DNA of 64,000 bases from Sulfuriferula nivalis (GTDB taxonomy: Bacteria; Pseudomonadota; Gammaproteobacteria; Burkholderiales; Sulfuriferulaceae): NCBI RefSeq assembly GCF_009937995.1, contig NZ_AP021881.1, forward strand, positions 1,054,001 to 1,118,000, read 5' to 3'. This document shows, piece after piece, positions 8,399-15,900 of this stretch (positions are counted from its first letter, which is position 1; every line of letters begins with the position of its first letter). Both the position numbers and the translations under genes were made by a program. Below the pieces are notes generated by a model. It had not been told where the DNA came from. It searched no databases and worked only from the letters and a program-made list of their open reading frames with translations.

Positions 8399-8734
8399 AT
8401 GAGTGAAAGACTTTCCATCAGGTTGCAAAAAGACGAACTCGATCAAATTAAAAACCTGGCAAATTCGAGCGGTTTGCCATTAAGCACTTATACAAAAATG
8501 ATGCTAATTTCATCATTACAAAATCTAAAAAACGATGAAAACTTTGCTATGCAAATGCTAATAAATCGTGAGCTTTTCAGATTGGCGGCAACGAGTACCC
8601 ACGTTCTTTACCAACTACTTCCAGCAGATAAGCGAGATGAGATATTAGAAAAAGCCAAGCAACGCGCTTTCACACAAACTGCAAAATTCTTCGACGGCGA
8701 CATCGAAGAAAACGAACAACTAATGAACGAGTAA
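8399..8734 (+). CDS. TrwA/TraM-like ribbon-helix-helix protein
   Basis: 111 aa. The N-terminus MSERLSIRLQKDELDQIKNLANSSGLPLSTYTKMML is a classic ribbon-helix-helix (beta strand RLSIRLQ then two helices), as in TrwA, MobC and plant/phage CopG-like proteins. It sits between the structured region at 8011-8339 and the coupling-protein gene (24-nt gap), the trwA-trwB order of R388. Expected role: bind oriT, repress its own promoter and stimulate relaxase/coupling protein activity. The C-terminal half is helical and charged. Confidence 0.7.
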   Translation: MSERLSIRLQKDELDQIKNLANSSGLPLSTYTKMMLISSLQNLKNDENFAMQMLINRELFRLAATSTHVLYQLLPADKRDEILEKAKQRAFTQTAKFFDGDIEENEQLMNE

Positions 8735-8757
8735 TTTCAAAAAACAGGAGAAACAAA

Positions 8758-10452
8758 ATGTACGATTCTATCTATGCCATCATTTTCATAATCGCGGTTT
8801 TGTCATTAATCGCTGCGCGGATTTATATCTATTCTGGCAATGATGCTAAATTCAAATTGTTAATTATCCCGACGGTTGCAAGTGTGGTTTTGAGTATCAA
8901 CCCAGCAAACCATGATGCGTTTTTAAGTAGTTTGCTCAGTTACTTCGCAGGCGTGTTTGTCGTAATGAGCATATGGGAATTTGCAGCAAAGGAACATATT
9001 GCGAATTGGTTTAATGCCATAGACGACGATCCAAACCATGTGCGGGGTTCGTCAGTTGCCAGCCACGGCAAAGTGATCAAGCAAATGCGTAAAGCGGGTG
9101 TTACGGCTGATTTAAGCCTCGCTGGTTTGCCCGTGCCTAATAAACTTGAACCCTATCACTTTCTGTTTGCAGGTGCGACGGGCACGGGTAAATCGGTGGC
9201 GTTCATCGAAATGATGGACAAGATAATCAAGCGGGCAAACCCAGAAGAAAAGGTAATCGTAGTTGATGCGGGTGGTGGTTTCTATAGCCGATATGCGAAC
9301 AACCTACCCACCCCGCCTGTATTGTTCAATGTGTTTGATAAGCGAAGCGTGGACTGGTCACCGTTTGCAGAAATGCGTTACCCATGGGATGCGGATAGTT
9401 TAGCTACATCAATAATACCCAGCATGGAGGGCGAAGCAGGGCAATTTAACGGTTTTGCGCAAACATTTCTATCAGTCATATTGCTCAGACTATTTGAATC
9501 AGGGCGGGCAACAAACGGCGATTTGTTTCATTATGTTTGCGTTGCTTCAGTCGAGGAATTGCGAGTTATCACCGCAGGCACGGCAGCCGCGCCACTCGTT
9601 GAAGAGGGTAATGAGCGTTTGTTTGGCAGTGTTAAATTTGTTGCATCCAATGCACTCAAACCGTTTTCCTATCTTAGCAAAAGTGCGGGGCGTGAAGCCT
9701 TTAGCTTTCGCCGCTATGCCGAAGGCGAGGGCAACCAGTGGGCTTTCATTACTTTTCAGGATGATCAACTTGCAGCGTTGAAGCCTATCGTTTCAACGAT
9801 TCTGGACGTTGTGAGTAAAGTTGTCTTATCGCAGAAACCCAGCCAAACCCGCCGCACCTGGCTGATCATAGACGAGTGCGCGAGCCTCAACAAAATAACG
9901 TCACTTGCGGATTTCCTCACCAAAGCCCGCAAATCAGGGGGTTGTGCAGTGATAGGCTTGCAGAACATCGACCAATTCCGCCAAAACTACGGACACCAAG
10001 GGGCTAACGTACTTCTATCCTGTCTATCGAGTTGGCTGATTCTGCGTGTAGGCGATGGTGATACCGCTGAGTATATGTCCAAAACCTTAGGTGATCAGGA
10101 AGTATGGCGCACGTCCACAGGCAAAAACCACGCCACAGGCTTAGAGTTCGAGGACAAGACTAGCGAGAACACCAGCATCCAACGCCAGCGCACCGTTTTG
10201 GCGAGCGAGATTCAGCATTTAACCGAACGCGAGGGTTACCTAATGATTGGTGGTGCTTACGATATTGTAAAAATTTCGCTGGACATACCTGTTACATTGC
10301 CAAACCCCGCAGAGCCGATTGAGGCTATCGAGTACACGCCGCAAGCCCATAAGCAAGAGGAAGAAGCCATACCTGCGCCAGCTACGATCAGCAATGCGTA
10401 TTTGCCGTTTGACCTGCCCGAAGATGAGGAAGATCACGAGCCAGAAGTCTAA
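8758..10452 (+). CDS. Type IV coupling protein, TrwB/TraD family
   Basis: 564 aa. Two N-terminal membrane helices (about 4-22 and 32-70) are followed by a RecA-like ATPase domain: Walker A GATGTGKSVAF (about 139-149), Walker B RTWLIIDECASL (about 361-372), and a VIGLQNIDQFRQNYG segment typical of TrwB/TraD. The last 60 residues are acidic and proline-rich, as in TraD tails. It links the relaxosome to a secretion channel and pumps DNA. An AGGAG site precedes the ATG at 8758. The channel genes are absent from this element. Confidence 0.9.
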   Translation: MYDSIYAIIFIIAVLSLIAARIYIYSGNDAKFKLLIIPTVASVVLSINPANHDAFLSSLLSYFAGVFVVMSIWEFAAKEHIANWFNAIDDDPNHVRGSSVASHGKVIKQMRKAGVTADLSLAGLPVPNKLEPYHFLFAGATGTGKSVAFIEMMDKIIKRANPEEKVIVVDAGGGFYSRYANNLPTPPVLFNVFDKRSVDWSPFAEMRYPWDADSLATSIIPSMEGEAGQFNGFAQTFLSVILLRLFESGRATNGDLFHYVCVASVEELRVITAGTAAAPLVEEGNERLFGSVKFVASNALKPFSYLSKSAGREAFSFRRYAEGEGNQWAFITFQDDQLAALKPIVSTILDVVSKVVLSQKPSQTRRTWLIIDECASLNKITSLADFLTKARKSGGCAVIGLQNIDQFRQNYGHQGANVLLSCLSSWLILRVGDGDTAEYMSKTLGDQEVWRTSTGKNHATGLEFEDKTSENTSIQRQRTVLASEIQHLTEREGYLMIGGAYDIVKISLDIPVTLPNPAEPIEAIEYTPQAHKQEEEAIPAPATISNAYLPFDLPEDEEDHEPEV

Positions 10453-10495
10453 CTGCATGTGAAACACCAATACTTCGGGAGTGAAACACCAATAG
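10453..10495. repeat. CACCAATA double repeat, copy A
   Basis: CTGCATGTGAAACACCAATA followed by TTCGGGAGTGAAACACCAAT. The same pair occurs at 12801-12843 and, in swapped order, at 12525-12568. Copies A and C lie just upstream of leader motifs 3 and 4. Probable protein-binding sites; ligand unknown. Confidence 0.6.
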
Positions 10496-10527
10496 GTGAT
10501 ACCTGCCGAAAATGGTGGGTATCTTCC

Positions 10528-10569
10528 AAATTTCGCCTCATCGCCATATAGGGTAAGGCGACTTGCCTT
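10528..10569 (+). promoter_or_regulatory. Element-wide leader motif, copy 3
   Basis: AAATTTCGCCTCA then TCGCCATATAGGGT, followed by hairpin AAGGC-GACTT-GCCTT (10555-10569). It begins 64 bp before the ATG at 10592 of a 31-aa membrane protein gene. Confidence 0.75.
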
Positions 10570-10591
10570 GCTCATCTAAAGGGGTTCTGAA

Positions 10592-10687
10592 ATGGAAAAC
10601 TACGACAATGGATTATTGAAAATGCTACCAACTATCGCTTTCTTCTTCGCAGTTTTCGCCTTCATTGGCTGGCTGTTTGGTTTGTGA
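10592..10687 (+). CDS. 31-aa single-pass membrane protein (MENYDNG family)
   Basis: Product begins MENYDNGLLKMLPTIAFFF and ends IGWLFGL: a short polar head followed by one membrane helix. A homologous 31-aa gene starting MENYDNGFISMLPT and ending MGWMFGL lies at 19587-19682 on the other strand. Both have AAGGGGTTC before the ATG and the same leader motif about 64 bp upstream. Conservation of length, ends and leader argues for real translated genes. Function unknown; candidates are type I toxin-like peptides or small membrane adaptors. Confidence 0.75.
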   Translation: MENYDNGLLKMLPTIAFFFAVFAFIGWLFGL

Positions 10688-10729
10688 GCCGCAGCATCAA
10701 AACTATTAATTTTTATTGAAAGGAAAACC

Positions 10730-10909
10730 ATGTTTAAAATTGAAATGCCAGATTACATGCCTGCCAAAGGCGAATGGGGCAAGAACAAGAAAACCGCATT
10801 ATTCTTTGTTAAGTTTAGCGCGCATCTTGCCTTGCGTCTGGGGCTGTTGATTTTTCTTACCCCGTTTTATATGCTCAAGTACTTTTTAATTCTTATCTCG
10901 AAAAGGTAA
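10730..10909 (+). CDS. 59-aa membrane protein
   Basis: Starts at ATG 10730 behind AAAGGAAAACC, a good ribosome-binding site. The product MFKIEMPDYMPAKGEWG... has a basic linker and one long hydrophobic segment (LALRLGLLIFLTPFYMLKYFLILI). It follows the 31-aa gene by 42 nt and precedes another tiny gene at 10914, so the three appear to form an operon. No family recognised. Confidence 0.6.
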   Translation: MFKIEMPDYMPAKGEWGKNKKTALFFVKFSAHLALRLGLLIFLTPFYMLKYFLILISKR

Positions 10910-10913
10910 GCAA

Positions 10914-11033
10914 ATGCGCTCAAACCGTCCGTTTTGCCAAAATTGCACCGATGTCATTTACGCTGGCATTGCCATAGCATTAATCGTTGGTGCGATCATC
11001 AAGATTGCTGATTTTTTCGGTTATTTCAAGTAG
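10914..11033 (+). CDS. 39-aa membrane protein
   Basis: Starts 4 nt after the previous stop, with GGTAAG of that gene's end acting as part of the ribosome-binding site. MRSNRPFCQNCTDVIYAGIA... has a CxxC pair in the short cytosolic-type head and one membrane helix (YAGIAIALIVGAIIKIADFF). Its 3' end overlaps the convergent antitoxin-like gene at 10980. Function unknown. Confidence 0.5.
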   Translation: MRSNRPFCQNCTDVIYAGIAIALIVGAIIKIADFFGYFK

Positions 11034-11228
11034 CGTAGGTGCGTCCGTGCTGGTAACGGCACGGACATTCTCGTTTTTTATCGCAGCTTTAGGGCGACCC
11101 CGCAGGCTGGTTAGCTTTAATTGCAAATATGCTGAAAGCATCGAAAATGGCTTGGCATCATGGTAATCACCCTGCACCAATTCACGGACTTCCCCGTTTT
11201 CGTCAGTCAATGGTTTGCGCTTTTTCAT
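10980..11228 (-). CDS. Orphan BrnA-like protein lacking the RHH domain
   Basis: 82 aa. The N-terminal half (MKKRKPLTDENGEVRELVQGDY...RGRPKA) matches the BrnA/DUF4415 antitoxin N-terminal pattern, including the RGRP linker also present in the complete BrnA at 19779-20072 (PRGRPRA). After the linker the ribbon-helix-helix seen in the complete BrnA (INIRLSHEVVEYFKS...GWQTR) is missing and replaced by an unrelated 30-aa tail. No toxin gene is adjacent. It may still neutralise a BrnT-like toxin, or be a decaying remnant. Confidence 0.55.
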   Translation of the reverse strand: MKKRKPLTDENGEVRELVQGDYHDAKPFSMLSAYLQLKLTSLRGRPKAAIKNENVRAVTSTDAPTLLEITEKISNLDDRTND

Positions 11229-11267
11229 GTCTGTTAGCTTTTCGTGCGTACGCCTTGCAAAAAGTGA

Positions 11268-11372
11268 TTACGCGCCTTCTTGAAAGCGCAGCCACAAAAC
11301 GAAACCCGCAAGCCCAACACCACCAAAACCAACAATTGCGAATGTTGCTACCAATCCATATTCAAGGCTCAT
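11268..11372 (-). CDS. 34-aa membrane protein (MSLE family, a)
   Basis: MSLEYGLVATFAIVGFGGVG... one membrane helix followed by WLRFQEGA. The start overlaps the stop of the upstream gene at 11369 (ATGA). It resembles that upstream protein (MSLETGL...LALWIRS), so the two look like a tandem duplication. Too short for standard gene callers. Function unknown. Confidence 0.5.
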   Translation of the reverse strand: MSLEYGLVATFAIVGFGGVGLAGFVLWLRFQEGA

Positions 11373-11515
11373 TTTTGTTCCCCAGATTGAACGTGACTAC
11401 CTGGCAAATCTGCCCCATCGTCGTGACTGCGAATCCAAAGTGCAAGCGCAACAATTGCAATCACGCCGATAATTGAAACCACATTAGCCATTATCAATCC
11501 AGTTTCTAAGCTCAT
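11369..11515 (-). CDS. 48-aa membrane protein (MSLE family, b)
   Basis: MSLETGLIMANVVSIIGVIA... one membrane helix, then a polar tail RSHDDGADLPGSHVQSGEQK. The downstream 34-aa gene is translationally coupled (ATGA overlap) and shares the MSLE-x-GL start and the LW[LI]R helix end. Function unknown. Confidence 0.55.
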   Translation of the reverse strand: MSLETGLIMANVVSIIGVIAIVALALWIRSHDDGADLPGSHVQSGEQK

Positions 11516-11551
11516 TTTTCAATCCATAAATACGGTAAAAATTCCGAATGA

Positions 11552-11692
11552 TTACAAATCGGGATGAGTGCCGCTTGATTTGTCGTTAGCGGGATGACGC
11601 AACTTATATGCCTTCGCCTCTGCTAGCGCTTTTAGTCCAAGAAGAAAACCAGCAAGCCCAATAACAAGCAGTATGATGTGATCTACAGCCAT
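11552..11692 (-). CDS. 46-aa membrane protein
   Basis: MAVDHIILLVIGLAGFLLGLKA... one membrane helix and a basic, then acidic tail. The 140-bp gap upstream (towards 11833) contains the 9-bp tandem repeat, so its spacing from the upstream gene may vary among isolates. Function unknown. Confidence 0.5.
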   Translation of the reverse strand: MAVDHIILLVIGLAGFLLGLKALAEAKAYKLRHPANDKSSGTHPDL

Positions 11693-11727
11693 AATCAGTC
11701 CTTCAATAGAGACAAAATGAGGTGAAC

Positions 11728-11823
11728 AATAAATACAATAAATACAATAAATACAATAAATACAATAAATACAATAAATACAATAAATACAATAAATACA
11801 ATAAATACAATAAATACAATTAC
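11728..11823. repeat. 9-bp tandem repeat, ten units
   Basis: The unit AATAAATAC is repeated ten times without error from 11728 to 11817, followed by a degenerate AATTAC. It lies between the minus-strand genes at 11552-11692 and 11833-11958. The plus-strand reading frame (Asn-Lys-Tyr repeats) is a by-product of the 9-bp period. Likely a hypermutable spacer. Confidence 0.95.
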
Positions 11824-11832
11824 GCCGCGGGC

Positions 11833-11958
11833 TTATTCCTTATCTTTGCCTTGTTTGTCTTTTTTGTGATCTTCAGCTCGATGTTTGTTTGCATAGATAG
11901 AAATCACAAGCAGGACAAGGGTTGCAGCACCAAACGCAATTAAGGATTCAATCGCCAT
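11833..11958 (-). CDS. 41-aa membrane protein
   Basis: MAIESLIAFGAATLVLLVIS... one membrane helix followed by a highly charged tail (HRAEDHKKDKQGKDKE). Preceded on its strand by an AGGAG-like GGAGATCGA. Part of a leftward series of tiny genes from 12417 to 10980. Function unknown. Confidence 0.5.
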   Translation of the reverse strand: MAIESLIAFGAATLVLLVISIYANKHRAEDHKKDKQGKDKE

Positions 11959-11991
11959 TTTCGATCTCCTGTTTATCGGCGTGCCTATTGT

Positions 11992-12126
11992 TTAGTTAGC
12001 CTTCTTCACTAATATTGCGTCTATAGACCTGCCAAGAAACTTCCAAAGCATTATTGCTGGCATGAAAAAGTCGCGTGGCGCTTCTTGAGCGCCTTTAATG
12101 AAGCCGTCTAAAAAGCTTTTCATCAT
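11992..12126 (-). CDS. 44-aa protein, amphipathic/membrane
   Basis: MMKSFLDGFIKGAQEAPRDFFMPAIMLWKFLG... Its ATG overlaps the stop of the upstream 41-aa gene at 12123-12125, indicating coupling. Both proteins share an 'F-x-x-G-F' head and an 'FxxP' block, possibly an old duplication. Function unknown. Confidence 0.5.
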   Translation of the reverse strand: MMKSFLDGFIKGAQEAPRDFFMPAIMLWKFLGRSIDAILVKKAN

Positions 12127-12248
12127 GATTGTTGCCTATGTGCTTTCCACACAGCAGAAACAGCACGCGCAAAACCTACGAATGGCGACCAGAAAACAAA
12201 CCAGCCTTCGTAAAACCCAATTAGAAACTCATCTTTAAGTGTTTTCAT
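12123..12248 (-). CDS. 41-aa protein, amphipathic/membrane
   Basis: MKTLKDEFLIGFYEGWFVFWSPFVGFARAV... aromatic-rich hydrophobic centre with a basic C-terminus. Overlaps both the upstream antitoxin-like gene (ends 12235) and the downstream gene (starts 12126), so the three are translationally linked. Function unknown. Confidence 0.5.
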   Translation of the reverse strand: MKTLKDEFLIGFYEGWFVFWSPFVGFARAVSAVWKAHRQQS

Positions 12249-12417
12249 CGGTAGATTCCTTGGTTTGTTGATGATCATTTTTCACAGGTACAGCCAAACA
12301 AGACTGGTCAAAATTGCGCAATGTTGTGCTGTCTATAGCACCAACTTCAAATAGAGCATTTGCTGATGTATAGATGGCTTTGAAAACGTCACTTTTGTAT
12401 TTGGGTTCGGTGGTCAT
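12235..12417 (-). CDS. HigA-like antitoxin N-domain without HTH
   Basis: 60 aa from ATG 12417 (GGAG 8 nt upstream; ATG 12423 is an alternative). The segment KSDVFKAIYTSANALFEVGAI...FDQSCLAVPV aligns with the first half of the complete antitoxin at 19214-19537 (KSSILQSVHETALDLQDLGFI...YDALCLDAVPV), but the protein ends where that antitoxin's helix-turn-helix begins. No toxin is adjacent; instead it heads a series of tiny membrane-protein genes. It could neutralise a related toxin without repressing DNA. Confidence 0.55.
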   Translation of the reverse strand: MTTEPKYKSDVFKAIYTSANALFEVGAIDSTTLRNFDQSCLAVPVKNDHQQTKESTDENT

Positions 12418-12524
12418 GGACATCTCCGAAAGGGATTTTTTCTTCAGTCGCCATCAATATACTAGCACTTAGTCAGGCCATATTCCAGATTTTTGAAAGC
12501 CTTTCCTGGTAAGGGTTTGCGGTG

Positions 12525-12568
12525 TTTCGGGAGTGATACCCCAATAGCTGCATGTGAAACCCCAATAG
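12525..12568. repeat. CACCAATA double repeat, copy B (swapped order)
   Basis: TTTCGGGAGTGATACCCCAA-TAG followed by CTGCATGTGAAACCCCAATA. Same two half-units as at 10453-10495 and 12801-12843 but in reverse order and with CCCC in place of ACAC. Confidence 0.55.
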
Positions 12569-12589
12569 TTTTTTGTTAGCGTATGGCAT

Positions 12590-12780
12590 GTCAATGGCGA
12601 AAGCAGAAGCCGCACGCGGAGCGCAACGTAGTGAGCACCGAACGGGTGAGCATTTCGGCGTAGCGCACCATTGACAGGACAGGAGCGGAATAAGCTCTGG
12701 TGAGGGTGTGGGGTTGTTGTTTAACCCCGCACCCTTGCCTATCGGCGAGATTGGGGTTTGGGGCAAAGCCCCAAGGTGTT
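12590..12780. repeat. Long inverted repeat, left arm
   Basis: About 190 bp that recur in reverse complement at 18551-18747 with roughly 90% identity by eye, including GGGTGCGGGGTTGTTGTTTAAC-type sequence, the 'cacccgttcggtgctcac' block and a TTGGGGC..GCCCCAA hairpin. The arms bracket the relaxase gene and the lipoprotein operon. No credible gene lies in the arms. Confidence 0.85.
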
Positions 12781-12800
12781 AATGCTTTGTTTAACCGCTA

Positions 12801-12843
12801 CTGCATGTGATAACCCAATAGTTCGGGAGTGAAACACCAATAG
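12801..12843. repeat. CACCAATA double repeat, copy C
   Basis: CTGCATGTGATAACCCAATA then TTCGGGAGTGAAACACCAAT, 12 bp before leader motif 4 of the relaxase gene. Same arrangement as copy A before leader motif 3. Confidence 0.6.
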
Positions 12844-12854
12844 TTATACCCGCC

Positions 12855-12901
12855 AAATTTCGCATGGCTTCCATAGGTAATAAGCAAAATCGCTTATTAC
12901 C
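12855..12901 (+). promoter_or_regulatory. Element-wide leader motif, copy 4
   Basis: AAATTTCGCATGG then TTCCATAGG, followed by the strongest hairpin of the set: GGTAATAAGC-AAAATC-GCTTATTACC (12876-12901, 10-bp perfect stem). It begins 63 bp before the relaxase ATG at 12918 and overlaps the otherwise possible upstream start at 12864. Confidence 0.7.
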
Positions 12902-12917
12902 TTATGAGGCACACATC

Positions 12918-15900
12918 ATGATCAGTTGCACATTCTTCCAGTCCGCCAAAGGGGCTGCGGGTTACTTAACAAAAGAACAAAACGGCACACAACCAGATAA
13001 AGCGCGAGGCGAATATTACGCCGACGACCAGGTTAGAAGTGAATGGGGCGGCGAAGGCGCAGCTATAGCGGGCTATGAGATTGGTGGTAGTGTTTCCGCC
13101 ACTGATCTGCATAAAGTTTTGTCTGGTCAATTTCGTGAGCCTGCAAACAACAACGCCGAGCGACAACTTGGCAGAATCGACGCAGAAGGCAAGATAGACC
13201 ACCGCGCAGGCATGGACTTCACCTTTAGCGCACCTAAATCCATCTCAATAGCAGCGGAAATCTACGACAACGTAGGTATTCGCGCTGCGCATGAAGCCGC
13301 AGTTCAGGCAGCCTTGAATTACTTGGAATCCAACTGCGCATGGACGCGGGTAAACGGGCAGAAAGTTCAAACGCAAAATCTTGTTTATGCCAAGTTTGAG
13401 CACTCATTGACTCGCGAGCTTGACCCTAGCACACATACCCATGTTGCCATTGCCAACGTAACCTATCACGCTGGCAAGGCGTACAGTTTGTCAAATGAGG
13501 CATTATTGACACATCGCATGACGGCAGACCGAATTTATAAGAATGAATTGGCAGCTGAGCTACAAATGCGAGGTTATCAAATTGAATTTGATAAGTTCGG
13601 CATTCCAGAGCTGGCAGGCATCACAAATGAACAAAGGGCAGAATTCAGCGAACGCTCAAAACAAATAGATGCGTATCTAGTATCCAAGGGCATTAATCCT
13701 GATACAGCCACCAGTAAACAGCGAGAAATTGCTTGCTTAGAAACACGTGCTGGTAAAAATGCACCTGAATCATCAGCACAACAACGCGCACAATGGTTGG
13801 AACGCGCCGAGCGCATCAACATGAAAGAACCGTTACCGCACCACAGCCGCGAGCAGGCATACAGCGTAAACGCAGGCAAAGAAGCCCTTTCTGCGTCAAT
13901 TTCGCACCTGTCAGAACGCGAAGCCGCATTTAATCTAAAGGAAGTCTATACCTACGCCGCCAAATTCAGCGAAGGACGGGCAACCTATAGCCAGATACGT
14001 GCAGCCGTTATCAAGGCAGAACGCAGCGGCGAGCTTATTCGTCGCGCTGATGGTGAGTTCACCACGCTTGCAGCAGCAGCCTCAGAACAAGCATTAGCTG
14101 CACGCCTTGAGGCTGGCAAAGGCGCACATCAGGCTGTTATGACAGCGCAGGCCTTCGATAAAGCATTAGCCAGTTTTGAACGCAGCAAAGGCTTTAACCT
14201 CACCGAAGAACAACGTGCAGCCGCCAGCATGATCTTGACTGGCAAGGATGTACATGCAGGCGTACAAGGTTTGGCAGGCACAGGTAAGACCACTATGCTG
14301 GAATTTGTACGCGAGGCAGCAGAAAGCCAAGGTTGGACGGTGACAGGGTTTTCCAATGGCGCGAATCAGGCGCAGAAGATGGAACAGGAAAGTGGCATTA
14401 AAACCACCACGACAGCCAGCCACTTACTATCAGAAGCCAAGGTGCAGCGTGACCAGCAACGCGCCGCAGAAGCACTTGCTACCTTTGAGGCAGGCATCAA
14501 GCCTAATCTGACTAAGCTGGAAGAACAGGTGGCCCAAGGCGAGGCTGTCAAAGAGTATGACAGTGCGGGCAATGCCTACATCATCGACAAGGCGGGCAAC
14601 ACCCATGCGCTTGCCTTGCACGCAGCCAGCAACAGCACTTCCAGTCGCAACATCAACCATCTAGGTTTAACCCAAAGCAAATACCTGATAGTTAAAAGCA
14701 AAGGGCTGGCGGGCATTGTGGGAATGACTACCGTGGTCAAAACAGGCGGCAGCTTGAAGAATGAAGCCGCAGGCGCAATCAAGGACGGCATCAAGTCGCA
14801 CAATTTCGCCGCACGACTAGCAAAAAGCGTAATCAGCAGAGCCGAAGGCTGGAAACAGGCAGGCATGTTGGAGAGCACAGCCACACGTATCAAAATTGCG
14901 CTGGAAAATCGTGCGCAACATAGCCAAGCCCTTGCCGACCTCAAACAACAGGCAGAAATCAAACCTATGCGCGAATTGCGCATCATGGATGAAGCGTCTA
15001 TGAGTGGACAGAAAGAATTTGCCAACGTAGCACAGACCGCAGACAACGCAGGCGCAAAGCAAATCTATCTGGGTGACAAGTTGCAGCACCAATCCGTTGA
15101 AGCAGGCACAGCTTTTGAACAAGCGCAGAAGCACATGCCCGTATCCAACCTGGAGCAAATCAGCCGCCAAAAAACCGAACATGCCAAGGCTACGGTAAAG
15201 CACATCCTGGACAACAAACACGCAGAGGCAATCCAGAGTTTGCCCGCACATGAAATCAGAAGAACGCAAATCAGGGCAAGAATCGAGTATCAGAACAAAC
15301 ACCGCATATCGGACACGATAGCCAAAGCCGAGCGCATCAACAACGCCAGAATAGCCAAAACAAAAACAACTGAAAAGCTAACCGACCGTGAAAAATCCAC
15401 CTTGCGCAGCTATAAGGACGATCTAAAGCAAGCTGCACAAAAAGACAATGCGGCTGTTATCAAAGACCTTGCCAAGGATTACGCTGCGCTATCACCCAAT
15501 GAACGCGCTGAAACCATCGTGATAACTGCGACCAATGCAGACCGCGCCAGCATTAATAATGAAATCCGTGACAACCTGAAAGCCGCAGGTGAAATCAAGG
15601 ACAGCCGCGCCGTGCTTGTCCTTGAAAGCAAAAGCATGACCACCGCAGAAGCCAACCGCGCCGCCAATTATGCGCCAGGTGATATTGTGAAGTTCAGCAA
15701 GGATTACAAAAATCTAGGCATGAAGCGAGGCGGCACGCTCACTGTATTAAAAACCGACCACCGCGCGAACACAGTGACCGCCATGACTACCGACGGCAGG
15801 ACGATAACCTATCAGCCAGACCGACAGAAAGCGCAGGCATACACGCCTAAAACGCGCGAGTTCGGGGTGGGTGACAAAATTAAATTTATGGAAAACAACC

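Noticed and set aside
11722-11943. 73-aa ORF with ten Asn-Lys-Tyr repeats on the plus strand
   Set aside because: It is produced by the 9-bp tandem repeat, has no ribosome-binding site, and overlaps a more convincing minus-strand gene (11833-11958).
12473-12766. 97-aa proline-rich ORF and its counterpart at 18534-18746
   Set aside because: Both are readings through the long inverted repeat arms, differ in length and frame, and lack start signals; the DNA repeat itself is the conserved feature.
12864-12917. Longer relaxase start at 12864
   Set aside because: These 18 codons lie over leader motif 4 and its hairpin; TrwC-type relaxases begin at the MISCTFF-like segment encoded from 12918.
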